Of a stretch of 64,000 nucleotides of DNA, positions 53,103-61,079 are shown one piece after another. How positions within the stretch are numbered: the first letter of the stretch is position 1; every line of letters starts with the position of its first letter. Made by a program: the position numbers and the translations under genes. This stretch comes from Azospirillum sp. TSA2s (GTDB lineage Bacteria > Pseudomonadota > Alphaproteobacteria > Azospirillales > Azospirillaceae). Below the pieces are notes generated by a model. That model made no database searches. It was not told the origin of the DNA and was given only the letters and a program-made list of their open reading frames with translations. Location: positions 644,001 to 708,000 of the forward strand of contig NZ_CP039649.1 of assembly GCF_004923315.1 (NCBI RefSeq), given 5' to 3'.

Positions 53103-53705
53103 ATGGGTCAGTTAACTAATGAGCAAAGACGCTTCCTTCTAGATCAAAAAATACCGCTGAGCATGGTATTCGATGCAACAGGAATGAAGCGCTCTGAATA
53201 CAAGGAGGCAATGAAATCTCTCAACAAGCATTTTGCATTTGGTGTATCCCCATGTGAAAAGGGCGGACATACTTTAAGATCCCGTGCCGGGAATTGCATC
53301 CAGTGCGACACAGCGAATATCGCGTTTCAAAAAAGAAGCTATAAAGACGGCCATGTTTATCTCGCAGGCTCTCCCTCAAAGAAAACACTGAAAGTAGGCG
53401 TTACTTCTGACATGGAGCCAAGGATAAAAATACTAAACCACTATAGATATGGCGACGCGAATGATTGGGAATACCTAATTTCAGCCAAAACTGAAAAAGC
53501 TGGTGATGTTGAATTCAGTATACATGCTGCATTGGTAGATTATTCAGTTGAAGGACATTATTATAGAGAAGGGAAAAAGACACAGTGTTATGAGCTATTT
53601 AGTTGCGGATATGTAACTGCGCGTTCGGCTATGGTGGATATTATGACAGAAAAATCCTTTAAGGTTCATTCTCCAGAGAGTCGTTCATTAAAAGTTTACT
53701 GGTAA
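53103..53705 (+). CDS. GIY-YIG-like (T5orf172/Mug113 type) protein, AT-rich
   Basis: 200 aa from ATG 53103 with AGGA upstream. The C-half resembles the degenerate GIY-YIG fold: HVYLAGSPSKKTLKVGVTSDMEPRIK (YL and KVGVT in the GIY and helix-1 positions, Arg in RI), AGDVEFSIHAAL and EGHYYREGKKTQCYELF with the Glu of the active site. The N-half has CEKGGHTLRSRAGNCIQCD, a probable zinc-binding knuckle. Base composition and codons are far more AT-rich than the rest of the window, a sign of recent transfer. Possible DNA nuclease; no partner gene is obvious. Confidence 0.55.
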   Translation: MGQLTNEQRRFLLDQKIPLSMVFDATGMKRSEYKEAMKSLNKHFAFGVSPCEKGGHTLRSRAGNCIQCDTANIAFQKRSYKDGHVYLAGSPSKKTLKVGVTSDMEPRIKILNHYRYGDANDWEYLISAKTEKAGDVEFSIHAALVDYSVEGHYYREGKKTQCYELFSCGYVTARSAMVDIMTEKSFKVHSPESRSLKVYW

Positions 53706-53760
53706 AGTTCGGTGAAGGGGCATGTGTTCTAGAGCATTTCGCCCCTTCTCAAAACGTTAG

Positions 53761-54315
53761 CTACGCGCTTTCAAGGATGCGGTAGACGCTGGCACGGCCG
53801 ATCCCGAGTCGCTTGGCTATCTCACTGGCCCCCACGCCCTGCGCCTTCAAAGCCATTACGTCTTCGGCCTTAGCCTGTGCCGTGGGCTTCCTGCCCTTAT
53901 ACTTCCCCTCAGCCTTGGCCTTAGCGATACCCTCCCGCTGGCGTTCAAGCATGATGTCCCGCTCAAACTCTGCCACGCCGCTAAGGACGGTCAGCATCAG
54001 CTTGCCCGTGGGGGTGCTGGTGTCGATGCCCATGTTCAGGATGCGCAGGGAAGCGCCCTTGGCCTTCAGGGCGTCGAGGATCGTCATCAGGTGGGCGACG
54101 GAGCGGGCCAAGCGGTCGAGCTTCGTCACTACGAGGGCATCCCCTTCGCGGATGAAGTCGAGGGCGATGGCAAGCTGTTCCCGGTTCGCCACGTCCACAG
54201 AGGACACCTGTTCCTGAAACAGCCTCTCGCACCCTGCCGCCTGAAGGTCGCGGGCCTGTGCCTCAATGCCGGCTTTCTGATCAAGGGTGCTGGTGCGAGC
54301 GTAGCCGATCAACAT
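53761..54315 (-). CDS. Serine recombinase, resolvase/invertase type
   Basis: 184 aa, standard small resolvase length. Catalytic Ser in MLIGYARTSTLDQ, LVVTKLDRLARS, then SGVAEFERDIMLERQREGIAKAKAEGKYKGRKPTA and a C-terminal HTH (GASEIAKRLGIGRASVYRIL). Acts on res or inversion sites. The upstream region has a 9-bp inverted repeat at 54367-54403 that may be its site. Confidence 0.92.
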   Translation of the reverse strand: MLIGYARTSTLDQKAGIEAQARDLQAAGCERLFQEQVSSVDVANREQLAIALDFIREGDALVVTKLDRLARSVAHLMTILDALKAKGASLRILNMGIDTSTPTGKLMLTVLSGVAEFERDIMLERQREGIAKAKAEGKYKGRKPTAQAKAEDVMALKAQGVGASEIAKRLGIGRASVYRILESA

Positions 54316-54366
54316 GGCCTGTTCCGTCCTTGGTGTCTCAATGAACCCTTAGACGTTATCGCCCCA

Positions 54367-54403
54367 CCGTCCCAAAATGGCAAGAGGTATTTCATTGGGA
54401 CGG
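54367..54403. repeat. Inverted repeat upstream of the resolvase gene
   Basis: CCGTCCCAA (54367-54375) and TTGGGACGG (54395-54403) are perfect 9-bp arms separated by 19 bases. Typical shape of a resolvase-binding site or operator; lies in the divergent gap between resolvase and nuclease genes. Confidence 0.5.
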
Positions 54404-54622
54404 CTTAGGCGTGGGCGTGAGACGACTCGCTAGGGCACGGCCTATTGGAACAAACCGTCGCATCCTTAGGATCATCCAGCATGGACGTGAGAGCAGAACG
54501 GCTTGCAGCATAGGCTTTCGCTCTCCGTTATACGCGAGTATTCAGCAGCACAGTCAACTTCCGCTCTTTTGCTGCCTCTTTCGATACGTTAAGCTGCCCG
54601 GCATCTTCAAAAGGGGCAGAGA

Positions 54623-56422
54623 ATGGCCGCAGCTAAGATTAAAGATGCCGACGCAGTAGATCAGATCGAAGTTGGAAAGATGCGGAAGCTGACTGTACAG
54701 AACTTCCGCGCAATCGGCGCAACGCCAGTCACCATTGATCTTGATACCATTGTAGTTCTTGTCGGGCCTAATAACGCAGGGAAAAGCTCTATACTTCGAG
54801 CTTATGAAGTAGCCATGTCCGAGGGGTCAAGCGCCGGCAAGCTTACGCTTGATGAGTTTCCGAATGGCAATATCGATCCAAAGAACCTGCCAATCATTGA
54901 GATTGAAACGGAAGTTGTTGGTGATCCACCAGCCAAAAAGTGGGTGACCGAGATTGACGGCAGGAAGGTGGTCCGCGAACGGTGGGTTTGGGAGACACCT
55001 GGGCCGGGTAAGCGGCAAGGGTGGAACACGGAGTTGCCGGATGGCGGTGGCTGGGACGATAAAAACGTCCCCTGGGGCGCCGCCAATGTTGCTAACTCAC
55101 GTCGGCCACAGCCCCACGCAGTCAAAGCATTTGATTCACCCGAAGATCAAGCAAAGCAGATTAACAGTATCGTGCTCGCGTTGATCGAAGAAAGGGCACT
55201 AAGCATCGAAACAAGCGACGGAAGCGGCGAGAGTGAGTTTAGGCAGTTATCGCAGAGGCTCCGGGAATTTCAAGAGCGGGTCGTTTCACATGCACGCGTG
55301 GATATCGAAGAATTCGAAAATAAACTGACGGAGATGGTTGCGGGCATCTTTGCTGAACATGTAGTCACGTTTGAACCTGTACCGGCCGCAACAGAGAAAA
55401 TAAAACTGTTTTCTAGCAACCGCCTTTTGGTAGGACGGAAAGACGGATACAGAAGCCCGTTGGAATTGCAGGGCAGTGGGGCCAGAAGAACGTTGCTGTG
55501 GTCTGTTCTGCGTATTGTCTCCGAAAACGGGGAGAAGGCACAGGCGCGTCCCCACCTTTTGCTCATAGACGAGCCGGAACTCTGTCTGCACCCGAATGCA
55601 GTTAGAGAGGCTTGCCGTGTCCTCTATGACCTCGCTGAGAATGCCGGTTGGCAGGTGATGGTCACGACGCACCATCCTGCATTTATCGACCTTGGGCGCG
55701 ATAACAAGACCATTGTCAGGGTAGAGCGAAATGCAGCGGGGACGATTTCGGGCACGACCCTATTTAAACCGGCAACTGCAAATCTGAGTGTTTCGGATCG
55801 TGAGAACCTCCAACTATTGAACATCTATGATCCCTATGTAGGGGAGATGTTCTTTGGCGGCAATATTATCGTTGTCGAGGGCGATACAGAATATTCAGCG
55901 CTCCGCCATGTGGCATCAGAGCTAATTAAGCTTGGCGACGCAAGTCCGATACCTTGTGAACTCTTAAAGAATATGCACGTCGTGAAAGCAAGGGGTAAGT
56001 TCACGATTGTTTCGCTGTGTAAGATACTAAACCATTTTGGCACGAGGTATAGTGTTCTCCATGACGCGGATACTCCAACAATCACGATTGTCAAAGACGG
56101 CGAGAGCAAGGAACAGAAAAACTCAGCGTGGACCGCAAACACTGACATTATGACGGAGGTGAATGCCGCTCCTGACCCAACAAGAATTAGACTGATTGCC
56201 TCCGTCCCAAATTTTGAATCAGCCTATCTTGATTACGAGGCAAAAAAAGATAAGCCATATACTGCGGTGAAACGCATAGCTGCGGACAAAGACGCGTGGG
56301 CAAAAGTCGAAATGCTTCTCCACTGCCTTCTGAATCATGACGAGCCCCTTCCTACAGGGGCGCAGCCCACGCACCACATGCTCGCGCTCCACGAGGCGAA
56401 CGCTATGGATTTCATGCTGTGA
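54623..56422 (+). CDS. OLD-family ATP-dependent nuclease (AAA ATPase plus TOPRIM)
   Basis: 599 aa with AGGGGCAGAGA before the ATG. SMC-like ATPase split by a coiled insertion: Walker A VVLVGPNNAGKSSILRA (about 50-62), signature LELQGSGARRTL, Walker B HLLLIDEPELCLHPNA, then His switch TTHHPAFID; C-terminal TOPRIM with IIVVEGDTEYSALR and YSVLHDADTP. This is the class 1 OLD layout found in GajA and other anti-phage nucleases. No UvrD-like partner (GajB) follows, so it is either a stand-alone OLD nuclease or one part of an unknown system. Lower GC than the oxalate region. Confidence 0.85.
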   Translation: MAAAKIKDADAVDQIEVGKMRKLTVQNFRAIGATPVTIDLDTIVVLVGPNNAGKSSILRAYEVAMSEGSSAGKLTLDEFPNGNIDPKNLPIIEIETEVVGDPPAKKWVTEIDGRKVVRERWVWETPGPGKRQGWNTELPDGGGWDDKNVPWGAANVANSRRPQPHAVKAFDSPEDQAKQINSIVLALIEERALSIETSDGSGESEFRQLSQRLREFQERVVSHARVDIEEFENKLTEMVAGIFAEHVVTFEPVPAATEKIKLFSSNRLLVGRKDGYRSPLELQGSGARRTLLWSVLRIVSENGEKAQARPHLLLIDEPELCLHPNAVREACRVLYDLAENAGWQVMVTTHHPAFIDLGRDNKTIVRVERNAAGTISGTTLFKPATANLSVSDRENLQLLNIYDPYVGEMFFGGNIIVVEGDTEYSALRHVASELIKLGDASPIPCELLKNMHVVKARGKFTIVSLCKILNHFGTRYSVLHDADTPTITIVKDGESKEQKNSAWTANTDIMTEVNAAPDPTRIRLIASVPNFESAYLDYEAKKDKPYTAVKRIAADKDAWAKVEMLLHCLLNHDEPLPTGAQPTHHMLALHEANAMDFML

Positions 56423-56510
56423 CGCCGTGGCGTAGGTTGTAATCGGGTGCAACTTGCATCCCCCTGTGTGCGTCGGCCGGAAACACCCCTTCCGACGCGC
56501 TCGGGTGCGC

Positions 56511-56674
56511 TTACATCGCCGATGCTGTTGGCTTCGCCGCTCCCCATTGCTTCGCAGCCCATTGAACCCCTTTGGGCGTCCAGAGAGTCTGGTACTGCAC
56601 CCGGTCATTTACCGTTGTGGTCTTCACCTCAAAGTAGCCGCGCCGCTGGTAGCGCTCATTAGGCATCAGGCAGC
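56511..56674 (-). pseudogene. Phage-type antirepressor, C-terminal part (KilAC domain)
   Basis: Reads CLMPNERYQRRGYFEVKTT and TLWTPKGVQWAAKQWGA, the end of a KilAC-type antirepressor. Continues the frame of the fragment at 59809-60397; IS21 with 6-base duplication CGCTTC (56675-56680) lies between. Joined with one copy of the duplication the product is 250 aa without a frameshift. Confidence 0.82.
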
Positions 56675-56737
56675 CGCTTCTGCACGACGCCAATTACGAT
56701 AACCGCCTAACGACGATTGGAATGGCCGGAAGACGGC

Positions 56738-56787
56738 CCCGTCATCAGCCTCTCCCCCGTGATCACGGGGGAGAGGCTGATGACGGG
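56738..56787. promoter_or_regulatory. 50-bp perfect palindrome over the istA start
   Basis: Two 25-base arms with no spacer, centred on GTGATCAC (56759-56766). The right arm contains the istA ribosome site GGGGGAGAGG and ATG 56780. A transcript entering from outside the element would fold this hairpin and hide the start, whereas one starting inside the palindrome would not. Confidence 0.85.
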
Positions 56788-58306
56788 AGCGCGGATCACC
56801 GACCGACAGGTCAGGCGGTACATGGACGAGCGCAGGCAAGGACGCGGTCAAGCGACAGCGGCGGTAAAGGCCGGGTTCAGTGAGCGGACGGCCCGGCGGA
56901 TCGACGCCAACCCGATGCTGCCGAGCCAACGGCCGGGGGAACGGACCTGGCGCACCCGCGAGGATCCGTTCGCCGGGGTCTGGGAGGAGGAGTTGGTGCC
57001 GGTCCTGCGCTCGGCTCCGCACATCCGGGCGACCACGCTGTTGGAGGAACTCCAGCGCCGCCATCCCGGCGACTATCCCGACAGCATGCTGCGCTCGCTC
57101 CAGCGCCGGGTCGCGCTGTGGCGAGCCACGGAAGGCCCCGAGCAGGATTTGATCTTCCGCCAGGACCATCCCCCGGGGCATCAGGCCCTGTCCGACTTTA
57201 CCGAGACCGCCAGCCTCGGTATCACCATCGACGGCGCTCCCTTCGACCATCTCCTCTACCATTTCTGGCTGGCCTACAGCGGCTGGGAGTCGGTCAAGCT
57301 CGTCCAGGGTGGCGAGAGCTTTACCGCGCTGACCGAAGGGCTTCAGGAAGCGCTGTGGCAACTCGGCGGCGTTCCTCACACCCATCGCACCGACCGCCTG
57401 TCCGCCGCCTACCGCAACCTGACGGCCGAGGACGACGAAGCCGCCGGATACGCTGCCTTCTGCCGCCACTACGGCATGACCCCGACCCGCAACAACGCCG
57501 GCGTCGCTCATGAGAACGGCAGCGTCGAAGCCTCCCATGGACATCTGAAGGCAGCCCTGCGCGACGCCCTCGATCTGCGGGGATCGCGCGATTTCCCGGA
57601 CATCCCCGCCTACCAAGCCTTCCTGCAGGACACCATCGCCCGCAAGAACGCCCGCCGCCGAAAGGCACTGGAGGTGGAATTGCCGGAGCTCAAGCCGCTG
57701 CCCCGCCACCGCACCACCGATTTCTCCACCACCACCGTCACCGTGACCCGCAGCGGCACCATTTCCGTACGCAAGGTGCTCTACACCGTCCCGTCCCGCC
57801 TCGTGGGCTGCCGGCTCAAGGTGCACCTCTACGATGACCGGCTTCTTTGCTGGCTAGGCACGACCCAGGTGCTGACGCTCACCCGCAAGCATGCCAAAGG
57901 CAAGCAGCGTGATCGGGTCGTGGATTACCGTCACCTCGCCACGTCCCTGGTGCGCAAGCCGCAGGCATTCCGCCGCTCCGTCTTCCGCGACGAACTCTTT
58001 CCCCGCCCAGCCTTCCGCCGAGCCTGGGAGGTGCTGGACGAACGTCTCGACGATCGCAGAGCCTGTCGCGTCTACGTCGGCTTGCTGCATCTGGCTGCTA
58101 CCGGCGCCTGCGAGGCCGCCCTGGCCGAGCATCTCGACGCCGTGCTCGACCGCGGCGACCTGCCCGATCTCGAGATTGCCCGGACGGCCGTGGCGCCGCC
58201 GCAACCTGCCGCCGTGCCGCTGATCACCGTGGCGCCACCCGATCTCGCCGGATACGACAGCCTTTTGCGGCCGGCCCCTTCCACCGCCGATCCGGAGCCC
58301 GCATGA
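56780..58306 (+). CDS. istA: IS21-family transposase IstA
   Basis: 508 aa from ATG 56780. HTH at the N-terminus (TDRQVRRYMDERRQGRGQATAAVKAGFSERTARRI), then the DDE domain with SDFTETASLGITIDG, HTHRTDRLSAAY and AHENGSVEASHGHLK, and a C-terminal beta-barrel-like part (VRKVLYTVPSRLVGCRLKVHLYDD). Overlaps istB by 4 bases. Full length. Confidence 0.94.
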   Translation: MTGARITDRQVRRYMDERRQGRGQATAAVKAGFSERTARRIDANPMLPSQRPGERTWRTREDPFAGVWEEELVPVLRSAPHIRATTLLEELQRRHPGDYPDSMLRSLQRRVALWRATEGPEQDLIFRQDHPPGHQALSDFTETASLGITIDGAPFDHLLYHFWLAYSGWESVKLVQGGESFTALTEGLQEALWQLGGVPHTHRTDRLSAAYRNLTAEDDEAAGYAAFCRHYGMTPTRNNAGVAHENGSVEASHGHLKAALRDALDLRGSRDFPDIPAYQAFLQDTIARKNARRRKALEVELPELKPLPRHRTTDFSTTTVTVTRSGTISVRKVLYTVPSRLVGCRLKVHLYDDRLLCWLGTTQVLTLTRKHAKGKQRDRVVDYRHLATSLVRKPQAFRRSVFRDELFPRPAFRRAWEVLDERLDDRRACRVYVGLLHLAATGACEAALAEHLDAVLDRGDLPDLEIARTAVAPPQPAAVPLITVAPPDLAGYDSLLRPAPSTADPEPA

Positions 58307-59079
58307 CTGATATCGACGCCGCCAAATTGCCCGTGATGCTGTCCTCCCTACGCTTGCCGACCATCGGCCGACTGTGGCCGGGCTTTGCCGAACGGGCCGA
58401 CCGGGAGGGTTGGGGAGCCGCACGCTTCCTGGCCACCCTGTGCGAACACGAACTGGCCGAACGCAGCGAACGCCGCATCGCCCGCCACATGGCCGAGTCG
58501 GAGCTCCCCGCCGGCAAGACGCTGGCCACCTTCGACTTCGCCGCCGTGCCGACCATCCGCAAGCCCCATATCGAGGCGTTGGGCCGAGGCGACGGCTGGA
58601 TCGAGCGCGGCGCCAACCTGCTGATCTTCGGCCCCAGCGGCGTCGGCAAGACCCATGTCGCCTCCGCCATCGGCACGGCGCTCATTGAGGGCGGCCGGCG
58701 CGTCCTGTTCACCCGGACCACCGATCTCGTGCAGAAGCTTCAGGCGGCACGGCGCGATCTGGCATTGCCAAGCCTGCTGGCCCGGCTCGACCGCTTCGAC
58801 GGCCTGATTCTCGACGACCTTGGCTATGTTCGCAAGGATCAGGCTGAAACCGCCGTTCTGTTCGAGCTGATCGCCGAACGCTATGAGCGCCGAAGCTTGA
58901 TCTTGACCTGCAATCAGCCCTTCAGCGAATGGAATGCAATCTTTCCCGATCCCGCGATGACCGTCGCCGCCATCGACCGACTGGTTCACCATGCCACCAT
59001 CCTGGAGTTGAACACGGAAAGCTACCGCCGCCGCTCCGCCCTGGCCGCGGCCCGGGACCCGAAGGCCTCCGAAGGGTAA
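58303..59079 (+). CDS. istB: IS21-family helper ATPase IstB
   Basis: 258 aa. N-domain typical of IstB (MLSSLRLPTIGRLWPGFAERADREGWGAARFLATLCEHE) and AAA+ core with Walker A IFGPSGVGKTHVA and Walker B LILDDLGYVRKD. Assembles on DNA and remodels the target for IstA. Shares ATGA with istA. Confidence 0.94.
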   Translation: MTDIDAAKLPVMLSSLRLPTIGRLWPGFAERADREGWGAARFLATLCEHELAERSERRIARHMAESELPAGKTLATFDFAAVPTIRKPHIEALGRGDGWIERGANLLIFGPSGVGKTHVASAIGTALIEGGRRVLFTRTTDLVQKLQAARRDLALPSLLARLDRFDGLILDDLGYVRKDQAETAVLFELIAERYERRSLILTCNQPFSEWNAIFPDPAMTVAAIDRLVHHATILELNTESYRRRSALAAARDPKASEG

Positions 59080-59123
59080 TCGACGCCACAACGGCGTAAT
59101 TGTCGCCGGGCGTGCGCGGCGGC

Positions 59124-59744
59124 ATGATGGCGGCCATGTACGAGCCTCCGACCATCGTTCAGCTGAAGATCACGATCCTGGGCATCGATCCGCCGATCTG
59201 GCGGCGCCTGCTGGTGCCGCGCAAGACAACGTTGGCCGAGTTGCACCACATCATCCAGGCCGCCTTCGGCTGGCTCGACTATCACCTGCATCAGTTCGAG
59301 ATCGGCGGCCTGCGCTTCGGCGACCCCGACCTGCTCAACGCCGATGCCTTCGATGACGACAGTCTGGCTTTGCCGGAGGACGACGTTCGGCTGTTCGACT
59401 TCCTGCCCAACCCGCCGCCGTTCCTCTATCTCTACGACTTCGGCGACGATTGGCATCATCGGATCGAGGCCGAAACGGTGCTGCTGCCCGAGGCCGATCG
59501 CAAGTACCCCGCCTGCGTCGACGGCGCACGCTCCCGGCCGCCGGAGGACGTCGGCGGCGTCCATGGCTACGCCGACTTCCTTGAGGTCTTTCACGACCCA
59601 AGCCACTCAGAGCATGCCGATATGAAGCGATGGGCAGGACGTGCCTTTCACCCGGAGAAGTTCGACCTCATCAAGACCGATCGGGCTGTTCGAGCTGCCG
59701 TTCGATCCGCAAAACGTCGAGCGGCACTCTTGCGCTACGACTGA
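59124..59744 (+). CDS. Plasmid pRiA4b ORF-3 family protein (IS21 passenger)
   Basis: 206 aa from ATG 59124 (start uncertain among 59124, 59127 and 59136). Family pattern VQLKITILGIDPPIWRRLLVP, LHHIIQAAFGWLDYHLHQFEIGGLRFGDPD, LYLYDFGDDWHHRIEAE, YPACVDGARSRPPEDVGGVHGYADFLE. Function unknown; the family is common on plasmids and IS-rich islands. Begins 45 bases after istB and ends 64 bases before the right IS end, so it moves with the element. Confidence 0.88.
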   Translation: MMAAMYEPPTIVQLKITILGIDPPIWRRLLVPRKTTLAELHHIIQAAFGWLDYHLHQFEIGGLRFGDPDLLNADAFDDDSLALPEDDVRLFDFLPNPPPFLYLYDFGDDWHHRIEAETVLLPEADRKYPACVDGARSRPPEDVGGVHGYADFLEVFHDPSHSEHADMKRWAGRAFHPEKFDLIKTDRAVRAAVRSAKRRAALLRYD

Positions 59745-59808
59745 CCGATCCAATTTCGGCAGGACAAGGTAATTGACGTCCGCCGGACATCGAAATTGTC
59801 GTTGCACA

Positions 59809-60397
59809 CGCTTCCCCCCTTCGAGCGGTGGAGTACGTGGTGGGCAAGAAGCTCACTGACAAGCTCACGTTCCTTGCGACCGATGGTTTTCGCAAGGGTC
59901 CGTGTGTTGGTTAGGCCAGAGGCATCGGCATAGTTGTTGTAGAACTCTACCTTGGGAACGGCTTCAGCAAGGCGTTGCTCCGTAATCTGCCGCTGTTCGT
60001 ACTCCGCAGCCCAAGCCCGAGCCGCTTCCGCCGGATTGGCGAAGTTGGGAAGCTGGGGGACCACTGAAGCCGGCCCCAGATCACCACGGCGGTATGCTGC
60101 AAACACCCGCACCAACGCAGCCCGAACCTCTTTTGCCCTCTCCGTACGGGAGAATACCGCTACCAACAGGGCTTGTTCTTCATTCAGGTAAAAGGCCTTG
60201 CCAGGGCGTCCACCAAGGCGGCCGGGGTTCGCGTCCACCGAACGCAAACTGCCGAAGCCTTCCAGTTCCGCCCGGTTCGGCTCAATTACATTGGCGCGAA
60301 TGTCGCGGAGGCGGGCCATCCCCAATGCTTCCGCTAAGTCGGTATCCAGCACGTACGGTTCGTCATCAATCTTTGTTACGTTAATCAGGTCACTCAT
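59809..60397 (-). pseudogene. Phage-type antirepressor, N-terminal part (split by IS21)
   Basis: N-domain of a BRO/Rha-like antirepressor (VLDTDLAEALGMARLRDIRANVIEPNRAELEGF; YLNEEQALLVAVFSRTERAKEVRAALVRVFAAYRRGD), coiled region, then the start of the KilAC HTH (FYNNYADASGLTNTRTLAKTIGRKERELVSELLAHHVLHRS). Cut by IS21 after the CGCTTC duplication. The remainder is at 56511-56674. Such proteins switch prophage or ICE control from repression. Confidence 0.85.
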
Positions 60398-60514
60398 GTT
60401 CGTTTCTTTCTTTTAAATAGGTGTTTTAGGAATGAGTCTAGATGCTGCATCACTCTGCCGAAGCTGCTCATTCAGCTTCTTGCGGTGTCGCCCTTAGGTT
60501 TGCCTAAAAGCACA

Positions 60515-60567
60515 TACGGCCAGCCCCCCACTCATCCGGATCAACAGGAAGGCACAGGCTGGCCGTA
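60515..60567 (-). terminator. Hairpin after the minus-strand small genes
   Basis: TACGGCCAGCC and GGCTGGCCGTA form an 11-bp perfect stem with a 31-base loop. On the minus strand TGTGCTTTTAGG follows. Lies in the 212-base gap before the antirepressor gene, which otherwise holds only that gene's AT-rich leader. Confidence 0.55.
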
Positions 60568-60609
60568 GGAATGCGGTAGAGTCGGCAAAGGGTGGAAGTG
60601 AAGGGGGAA

Positions 60610-60960
60610 TTAGCCTGCCGGCTTCGTCTCCCCCTTGATCCACTTCATCAGCCCTTCAGCTACCTGGGCGATCCGAAGGAACTCACCCCGAATGAACTCC
60701 GAGGCCTGGGGCGCTATGGGCGCGTCACGGTTGGTCAGGGCGTTGGCAGCCATGCTCACGGCGCTATCGGTGCAATCGGTATCCACAGCACCAAAGCCGG
60801 CTTTCAGCGTCCATACCAGTTCGCGGGCTTGGGCTTCATCTCCATGGGTCATGCCAACAAGGTCGTAGATCAAGCAGGGGGTGCGGGTGCGGAGAAGTTC
60901 ATTCAGTTGGAAAGCCGTACCGCAAACACCAGCAAGGCCCTGACCGCATGGGCTTTCCAA
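60610..60960 (-). CDS. Hypothetical island protein, up to 116 aa
   Basis: 116 aa as drawn from the first ATG; its first 20 codons overlap the previous small gene, so the start may be inner (for example Met37, giving 80 aa: MTHGDEAQARELVWTLKAG). The C-half reads as a helical segment (ASEFIRGEFLRIAQVAEGLMKWIKGE). No family recognised. Third of a minus-strand set with the helicase-like gene. Confidence 0.45.
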   Translation of the reverse strand: MESPCGQGLAGVCGTAFQLNELLRTRTPCLIYDLVGMTHGDEAQARELVWTLKAGFGAVDTDCTDSAVSMAANALTNRDAPIAPQASEFIRGEFLRIAQVAEGLMKWIKGETKPAG

Positions 60961-61072
60961 GGTCAGTAAGGCGGTTCAGCATCTTCGCAATGGCATCGGT
61001 ACGCTTGGTCACGGCGGCATTTCTTCGGCAAAGTTCAGGTGTCCACGCAGGAACCTCTAGGCTGCCTGCCAT
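60899..61072 (-). CDS. Hypothetical island protein, 57 aa
   Basis: 57 aa (MAGSLEVPAWTPELCRRNAAV..) with a helical middle (TKRTDAIAKMLNRL). Starts 7 bases after the helicase-like stop, GGAG upstream at a longish spacing. Overlaps the next gene by 62 bases unless that gene starts later. Unrecognised. Confidence 0.4.
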   Translation of the reverse strand: MAGSLEVPAWTPELCRRNAAVTKRTDAIAKMLNRLTDLGKPMRSGPCWCLRYGFPTE

Positions 61073-61079
61073 TAGACGT

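Larger units (their letters stand above)
56681..59808. mobile_element. IS21-family element with passenger gene
   Basis: 3128 bases. Left end TGCACGACGCCAATTACGAT and right end, reversed, TGTGCAACGACAATTTCGAT form imperfect inverted repeats with the IS21 TG start. Direct repeat CGCTTC flanks both sides. Contains istA and istB with an ATGA overlap, and a third gene (pRiA4b ORF-3-like) inside the right end, which ordinary IS21 elements lack. Confidence 0.92.

Noticed and set aside
54623..59079. Gabija system (GajA plus GajB)
   Set aside because: The nuclease is GajA-like in layout but the following genes are antirepressor and IS21 genes; IstB is an AAA+ helper, not a UvrD helicase.
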